Positions 59,864 through 64,000 of a stretch of 64,000 nucleotides of DNA are shown here, piece by piece (position 1 is the first letter of the stretch; every line of letters starts with the position of its first letter). The notes under the pieces were generated by a model that saw only the letters and a list, made by a program, of their open reading frames with translations, ran no database searches and was not told the origin of the DNA. The stretch covers positions 1,674,001-1,738,000 of the forward strand of contig NZ_CP097160.1 in NCBI RefSeq assembly GCF_023370115.1, given 5' to 3'. This DNA comes from Gulosibacter sediminis. GTDB lineage: Bacteria > Actinomycetota > Actinomycetes > Actinomycetales > Microbacteriaceae. The position numbers and the translations under genes were made by a program.

Positions 59864-60534
59864 GAGCCGCTCCTTTCGCGGATCAACTCGAGCACGGCGT
59901 CGATCACCGCGTCAAGGTCAAGATGAGTGGAGTCGATGACGGTGACGCCGTCGGCTGCCGAAGTAAAGTTCACGACCTGCGAGTCGCGTGCGTCGCGCGC
60001 GGCCACGGTTGCGGCGACGGCCGCCGCGTCGTCGCCCGCGAGCTCGGCCTGGCGACGCCGGATGCGCTCGGTCTCGTCGGCGGTGAGCAGAATGCGCACA
60101 TTCGCATCGGGGGCGACCACGGTCGTAATGTCGCGGCCCTCCGCGACGATGCCCGCCGCAGCCGACCCGAAGAGCAACTCGCGGAACCGCTCGTTGACGG
60201 CCTCCCGCACGGGGATGATGCGCGCGACCTTCGACACATTCGCCGAGATCTCGGTGGTGCGGATGTCGCCCGTGATGTCGTCATCGCCCACGCGCACCCA
60301 CGACTCGTCGGGGTCGAGCGAGAGGCGCCAGGCATCGAGAAACGCGGGCATGAGCGCGATGATGGCCCGGGCGTCGTCGAGGTCGGCGCCGCGCTGCAGC
60401 CCGAACCACGTGATGGCCCGGTACACCGAACCGGTGTCGAGCAGCTGCCAGCCGAGGCGGCGTGCGACCTCGCGCGATACCGTCGACTTGCCGGAGCCCG
60501 CGGGCCCGTCGATTGCTACTACCGTTGCCGTCAC
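59860..60534 (-). CDS. cmk: Cytidylate kinase
   Basis: A 224-residue CMP/dCMP kinase. Walker A is [20 protein letters not shown], followed by [16 protein letters not shown] and the CMP-binding [20 protein letters not shown]. The GTG start overlaps the tyrA stop (GTGA), and an ATG five codons earlier inside tyrA is also possible. It is co-transcribed with tyrA and der. Confidence 0.95.
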   Translation of the reverse strand: MTATVVAIDGPAGSGKSTVSREVARRLGWQLLDTGSVYRAITWFGLQRGADLDDARAIIALMPAFLDAWRLSLDPDESWVRVGDDDITGDIRTTEISANVSKVARIIPVREAVNERFRELLFGSAAAGIVAEGRDITTVVAPDANVRILLTADETERIRRRQAELAGDDAAAVAATVAARDARDSQVVNFTSAADGVTVIDSTHLDLDAVIDAVLELIRERSGS

Positions 60535-61637
60535 TCCGCTAGCCTCCATCCGCGCGCTTCAAGTTCTTCCGTGAGTCGAGTGTGCACCTCGGGCAGCACC
60601 TCGATCTGCACCAGGCCAAGGTTCGCCCCCGGCGAATGCTCGAGGACTAGCTCCTCGACGTTGATCTCTGCCTCGCCAATATCGTGGAACAGCTGCGCGA
60701 GCTGGCCCGGGCGGTCGTCCACGAGCACCGTGAGCCGAGCGAAGGTGCGGCGGCTACCGTGCTTGCCGGGGATCTTGGCGACGCCCTCGTTACCAGCCCG
60801 CATGTGCTCGGCCACGGCCTTGCGCGCGCCAGGCACCGAAACGTCGTTGAGCGCCTCGGCAAGTTCACCCGCGTCGGCCGCGACCTGGCGCAGGATCTTG
60901 GCAACGCGCGGCCCATTCGCCGCGAGAATCTGGTTCCAGAGCGTGGGGTCGCTCGCCGCGATGCGCGTCACATCGCGCAGGCCACCGCCCGCGAGCGCGG
61001 CCGCGTCGGTCTCGTCGCGCAGAATCTGCCCGGCCATGATGCTCGAGACGAGCTGCGGCACGTGCGAGATCAGTGCAACCGCATTGTCGTGCTCTTCGGC
61101 GCTGAGCGACACCACGGTGCCGCCGAGGTCGAGCGCGAGGCCCTCGATCTCCTGCAGCGCAAACACGGTGGTTTGCTCGTGCGGCGCGATCACCCATGGG
61201 CGACCGACGAAGAGGTTCATGCGCCCAGCGAGTGGTCCACCCGTTTCGCGGCCAGCCATGGGGTGCGAGCCGAGGTAGCGGCTCAGGTCGCCGCCGCGCT
61301 CGCGCACGTGCTCGAGCGGCGCGGTCTTCACGCTCGTCACATCGGTGACGATCGCGTTCGGCCAGGCCTCGAGCTGCTGCATCACGACGTGCCCAGCAAC
61401 ATCCGGCGGCACACACACGACGACGATCTGCGGGGTGTCGGCCGGCGACGCCTCCGCGGCGTTCTTCGCGGGCGCGACGCGACCCGCGCCGTAGTCGGCG
61501 GCGAGGCCGAGCGCGACGGGCGAGGCGTCCGACAGCAGCACATCCACGCCCTTGGCGCTCAGGCCGAGGCCGACCGACGAGCCGAGCAGGCCGGTGCCGA
61601 CGACGAGCACCGGTGAGTTCGTACGAGTTGGGGTCAT
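60531..61637 (-). CDS. tyrA: Prephenate dehydrogenase with ACT domain
   Basis: A 368-residue enzyme of tyrosine synthesis. NAD loop VLVVGTGLLGSSVGLGLSAK, catalytic-domain segments VVCVPPDVAGHVVMQQLEAW and SHPMAGRETGGPLAGRMNLF with the conserved His, and a C-terminal ACT domain (about 292-368; FARLTVLVDDRPGQLAQLFH) for tyrosine feedback. It overlaps cmk and rluB by 4 bp each. Confidence 0.93.
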   Translation of the reverse strand: MTPTRTNSPVLVVGTGLLGSSVGLGLSAKGVDVLLSDASPVALGLAADYGAGRVAPAKNAAEASPADTPQIVVVCVPPDVAGHVVMQQLEAWPNAIVTDVTSVKTAPLEHVRERGGDLSRYLGSHPMAGRETGGPLAGRMNLFVGRPWVIAPHEQTTVFALQEIEGLALDLGGTVVSLSAEEHDNAVALISHVPQLVSSIMAGQILRDETDAAALAGGGLRDVTRIAASDPTLWNQILAANGPRVAKILRQVAADAGELAEALNDVSVPGARKAVAEHMRAGNEGVAKIPGKHGSRRTFARLTVLVDDRPGQLAQLFHDIGEAEINVEELVLEHSPGANLGLVQIEVLPEVHTRLTEELEARGWRLAE

Positions 61638-62587
61638 TGGCGGGCCGCCCGCTTCGCGAGGCGCAGCAACTTGCCGAGCTCGTCGCGCGAGAGTTCGCGC
61701 AGCTCGCCGGCCTTGAGCGTGCCGAGCTGGAGCGGGCCGAAACTGCGACGCACGAGCTCCTGCACGGGGTGGCCGACGGCGTCGAACATGCGGCGCACGA
61801 TGCGGTTGCGGCCCGAGTGCAGGGTGATCTCGACGAGGGTCGTGCGGCCGCCGCCCGAGCGGTCGACGATGTGGCCCGCGTCGGCCTTGATGAAGCCGTC
61901 CTCGAGCTCGATTCCATCGAGCAGCTGCTTGAGCTTGCCCGGGGTGAACTTGCCGCGCACCTTCGCGACATAGGTCTTCGTCACGCCGAACGAGGGATGC
62001 GCGAGCACGTGCGCGAGTTCGCCATCGTTGGTGAGGATGAGCAGGCCGCTCGTCTCGCCGTCGAGCCGGCCGACGTTGTAGACCCGCTCGTCGAACTGCT
62101 TCGCGAACTGGCGCAGGTCGGGGCGCCCCTGCTCATCGTGCATCGTCGAGACGACGCCGACGGGCTTGTTGAGCATGACGTAGCGCTTGGTCTGGTCGAA
62201 CTGCACCGGGGTGCCGTTCACCACGACCTTGTCGTGTTCGGGGTCGATGCGTGTGCCGAGCTCGGTCACGCGCTGGCCGTTGACGCGCACCTTGCCCGCC
62301 GTGATGAGGTTTTCGGATGCGCGGCGCGAGGCGACGCCCGCATTCGCGAGCGCCTTCTGCAGGCGCACGCCCTCGGTCGAGAGCTCTTCGCGCGGCGCGG
62401 CGGCCGCCGCGGGCCGGTGCTGCGGCTGGAACGGGATGTCGTCGAAGTCGGCGAGCGAATAACCGCCGCGGGGTCGCTCGTGCTTCGCGCGACGCACGGC
62501 GTCGCGTTCCTGCTCGCGCTCCTGGCGGCTGCGCTCACGCTCGCCTCGGCGCTCGCGATCACGGTCGTAGTTATTCATGGAATCCAT
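61634..62587 (-). CDS. rluB: 23S rRNA pseudouridine synthase RluB-type
   Basis: A 317-residue RsuA-family enzyme. The first 65 residues are a charged, Arg/Glu-rich tail (RDRERRGERERSRQEREQER). An S4 domain follows (VRLQKALANAGVASRRASEN, KVRVNGQRV), then the catalytic domain with VYNVGRLDGETSGLLILTND, where the Asp of GRLD is the nucleophile. It modifies 23S rRNA helix 89 by homology with RluB. The 5' end overlaps scpB by 17 bp; a second ATG three codons in is possible. Confidence 0.93.
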   Translation of the reverse strand: MDSMNNYDRDRERRGERERSRQEREQERDAVRRAKHERPRGGYSLADFDDIPFQPQHRPAAAAAPREELSTEGVRLQKALANAGVASRRASENLITAGKVRVNGQRVTELGTRIDPEHDKVVVNGTPVQFDQTKRYVMLNKPVGVVSTMHDEQGRPDLRQFAKQFDERVYNVGRLDGETSGLLILTNDGELAHVLAHPSFGVTKTYVAKVRGKFTPGKLKQLLDGIELEDGFIKADAGHIVDRSGGGRTTLVEITLHSGRNRIVRRMFDAVGHPVQELVRRSFGPLQLGTLKAGELRELSRDELGKLLRLAKRAARQ

Positions 62588-63137
62588 CCTGCCCGTCGTC
62601 GAGCAACGGGGAAATCTCGGGGAGCTCCTCGAGGGAGTTAATGCCGAGGTGCTGCAGCAGCAGCTCGGTCGTGCTGTAGAGCGTCGCCCCGGTCACCGGC
62701 TCGACGCCCGATTCGGTGATGAGGCCGCGGCTGACGAGGGTTCGCACCACGGAGTCGACGTTCACGGCTCGCACCTGGGCGACCTGCGAACGCGTCACGG
62801 GTTGGCGGTACGCGATCACCGTGAGGGTCTCGAGTGCCGCCTGTGACAGCCGCGACGGCTGCCGCACCGACACAAAGTCGCCCACGATCTCGTCGAAGTC
62901 CGAGCGCACGTACATGCGCCAGCCCCCGCCGACCTCGCGCAGCTCGAAGCCTCGGCGCGCGCCGCCAGACTCTCCATCATAGTCTGCGACGAGTTCGTGC
63001 AGGGCCTGCTGCACCGCCTTGACCGGCTGCGACACGGCGGCCGCGAGCGCGACGACGGGAATCGGCTCGTCGCTGACGAACAGCATCGCCTCGATGGCGC
63101 GCGTGAGATCGACCTCGATGGGTTGGTCATTGGTCAT
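62571..63137 (-). CDS. scpB: Segregation and condensation protein B
   Basis: A 188-residue kleisin-associated winged-helix protein. It begins with the block LTRAIEAMLFVSDEPIPVVA and has ETLTVIAYRQPVTRSQVAQV and SRGLITESG, classic ScpB text, with tandem winged helices. It acts with Smc and ScpA in chromosome condensation. It overlaps scpA by 11 bp and rluB by 17 bp. Confidence 0.95.
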   Translation of the reverse strand: MTNDQPIEVDLTRAIEAMLFVSDEPIPVVALAAAVSQPVKAVQQALHELVADYDGESGGARRGFELREVGGGWRMYVRSDFDEIVGDFVSVRQPSRLSQAALETLTVIAYRQPVTRSQVAQVRAVNVDSVVRTLVSRGLITESGVEPVTGATLYSTTELLLQHLGINSLEELPEISPLLDDGQDGFHE

Positions 63138-63936
63138 AGTCGGCCCCCAGCGTGCTCAAGTCTTCGTCGTTCCAATCTTCGCCGCTCCAGCTCACCGTGA
63201 GCTCCCCGAGCGGCACCTCCTGGTGCAGTTCGACGGCGGCCCGGCGGAACAACTCGAGCACCGCGAGAAAGCGCGCGACGACGACGCCCGCGACATCCGC
63301 ATCCGCCACCAGCTCGCGGAACGTTGCCGGCCCGCCGTCGCGGAGCCGCCCAACGAGCAGGCTCGCCTGTTCGCGTATCGACACGAGCGGCGCGTGCAGG
63401 TGGTCGAGGCCGACCGTGGGGATCTCGCGGGGCGCGAAGACGAGCGCGGCGATCGCGGCGAAGTCGTCGAGCGAGTGGGTCCACACGAGATCGGGCACGC
63501 GGTCGATGAACTTCTGCTCGAGCGGCACCGTGCGGGCGGTGCGACGTGCCTCAGTCTCGAAGTGGCCGCGGAACCACTCGGCCGCCTCCTTGAACGCACG
63601 GTACTGCAGCAGCCGCGCGAACAGCAGGTCGCGGGCCTCGAGCACCGCGACGTCTTCGGCGTCGACGTAGTCGCCCTGCGGCAACAGGCTCACGAGCTTC
63701 ATGTCGAGCAGCGTCGCGGCGACGACGATGAACTCGCTCGCGCGGTCGAGTTCCTCGGCCCGCTCGAGCTGAGCGACATAGGCGATGAACTCGTCAGTCA
63801 CCCGCGACAGCGAGATCTCGGTGATGTCGAGCTCGTGGCGGCCGATGAGCTGCAACAGCAGGTCGAACGGCCCCTGAAACACGTCGAGGGCGACTCGAAA
63901 GTCGCCCTCCTTGGGTGCCTCGCTAGGCGGCTGCAC
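63127..63936 (-). CDS. scpA: Segregation and condensation protein A
   Basis: A 269-residue kleisin of the Smc-ScpAB complex. The N-terminal block FRVALDVFQGPFDLLLQLIG, then LDITEISLSRVTDEFIAYVA, and FIVVAATLLDMKLVSLLPQG are typical, with a C-terminal winged helix (FLAVLELFRRAAVELHQEVP). GTG is the start (MQPPSEAPKEGDFRVAL), overlapping the end of parA by 14 bp. Confidence 0.95.
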   Translation of the reverse strand: MQPPSEAPKEGDFRVALDVFQGPFDLLLQLIGRHELDITEISLSRVTDEFIAYVAQLERAEELDRASEFIVVAATLLDMKLVSLLPQGDYVDAEDVAVLEARDLLFARLLQYRAFKEAAEWFRGHFETEARRTARTVPLEQKFIDRVPDLVWTHSLDDFAAIAALVFAPREIPTVGLDHLHAPLVSIREQASLLVGRLRDGGPATFRELVADADVAGVVVARFLAVLELFRRAAVELHQEVPLGELTVSWSGEDWNDEDLSTLGADYDQ

Positions 63937-64000
63937 CGCGGGCCACCAGCTCGCGGGCCAGCTGCCGGTAGGCCTTCGCCGCCGCGTGTTCTGGCGCGAA
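63923..64000 (-). CDS. parA: ParA-family ATPase, C-terminal end only
   Basis: Only the last 25 codons lie in the window. The reading FAPEHAAAKAYRQLARELVA followed by RGAAA and TAG matches the end of the ParA/Soj-type ATPase commonly encoded before scpA in actinobacteria. Identity rests on this short tail and gene order. Confidence 0.7.
   Translation of the reverse strand, partial: FAPEHAAAKAYRQLARELVARGAAA

Overview
The window is high-GC DNA from an actinobacterium, most likely of the Microbacteriaceae type. The evidence is the right-hand backbone order parA-scpA-scpB-rluB-tyrA-cmk-der, frequent GTG starts, 4-bp ATGA/GTGA gene overlaps, likely leaderless promoters and a fructose PTS locus. 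All calls come from reading the sequence and translations; no database search was run.

Layout. (1) 1-11.34 kb: a minus-strand operon of a SNF2-type helicase, a 1,569-residue adenine methyltransferase and a very large DEAD-type helicase with inserted zinc ribbons, which runs off the left edge. It resembles class 1 DISARM (DrmD, DrmMI, DrmA-like). (2) 11.4-15.4 kb: small accessory genes: an unknown HTH-ended protein, a CBS-HEPN fusion that could be an RNase, a HigBA toxin-antitoxin pair and a frameshifted unknown gene. (3) 15.4-21.5 kb: backbone genes for an amidase, a lipase maturation factor, two DUF21-CBS membrane proteins, a GlsB-type protein and an S4 protein. (4) 21.5-24.8 kb: a scrapyard of asparagine permease, asparaginase, flavin monooxygenase and ISL3 remnants plus a truncated IS3 element. 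(5) 24.8-35.6 kb: metal and oxyanion resistance: copper (CueP, DUF305, DUF6153), a MerR-controlled region with a SulP transporter, and a seven-gene trxB-trxA-acr3-arsR/arsC-chrA-arsC-arsC operon. (6) 35.7-39.5 kb: a decayed recombinase / small HTH / zinc-ribbon recombinase module, invaded by an IS3 element with perfect 25-bp ends, next to an excisionase and a truncated integrase. (7) 39.73-48.0 kb: an integrative island at a tRNA-Pro gene, bounded by 37-bp direct repeats. It carries a CmtR-controlled cadmium/lead cassette (cmtR, P-type ATPase, cadD, lspA, thioredoxin-like) and an uninterrupted copy of the recombinase module. (8) 48.1-64 kb: backbone: fructose regulator, kinase and PTS, two HAD phosphatases, DNA repair, GNAT enzymes, gap, der, cmk, tyrA, rluB, scpB, scpA and the end of parA.

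How it fits together. The accessory half combines phage defence (left) with heavy-metal and arsenic resistance (centre). The two copies of the three-gene recombinase module flank the cadmium cassette. The module looks like a Tn554-type transposition set (two tyrosine-recombinase-like proteins plus a small DNA-binding protein), but its large partner carries arrays of four to six zinc ribbons and has lost different catalytic residues in each copy. This module, the tRNA-Pro island around it and the CBS-HEPN protein are the most unusual items here.
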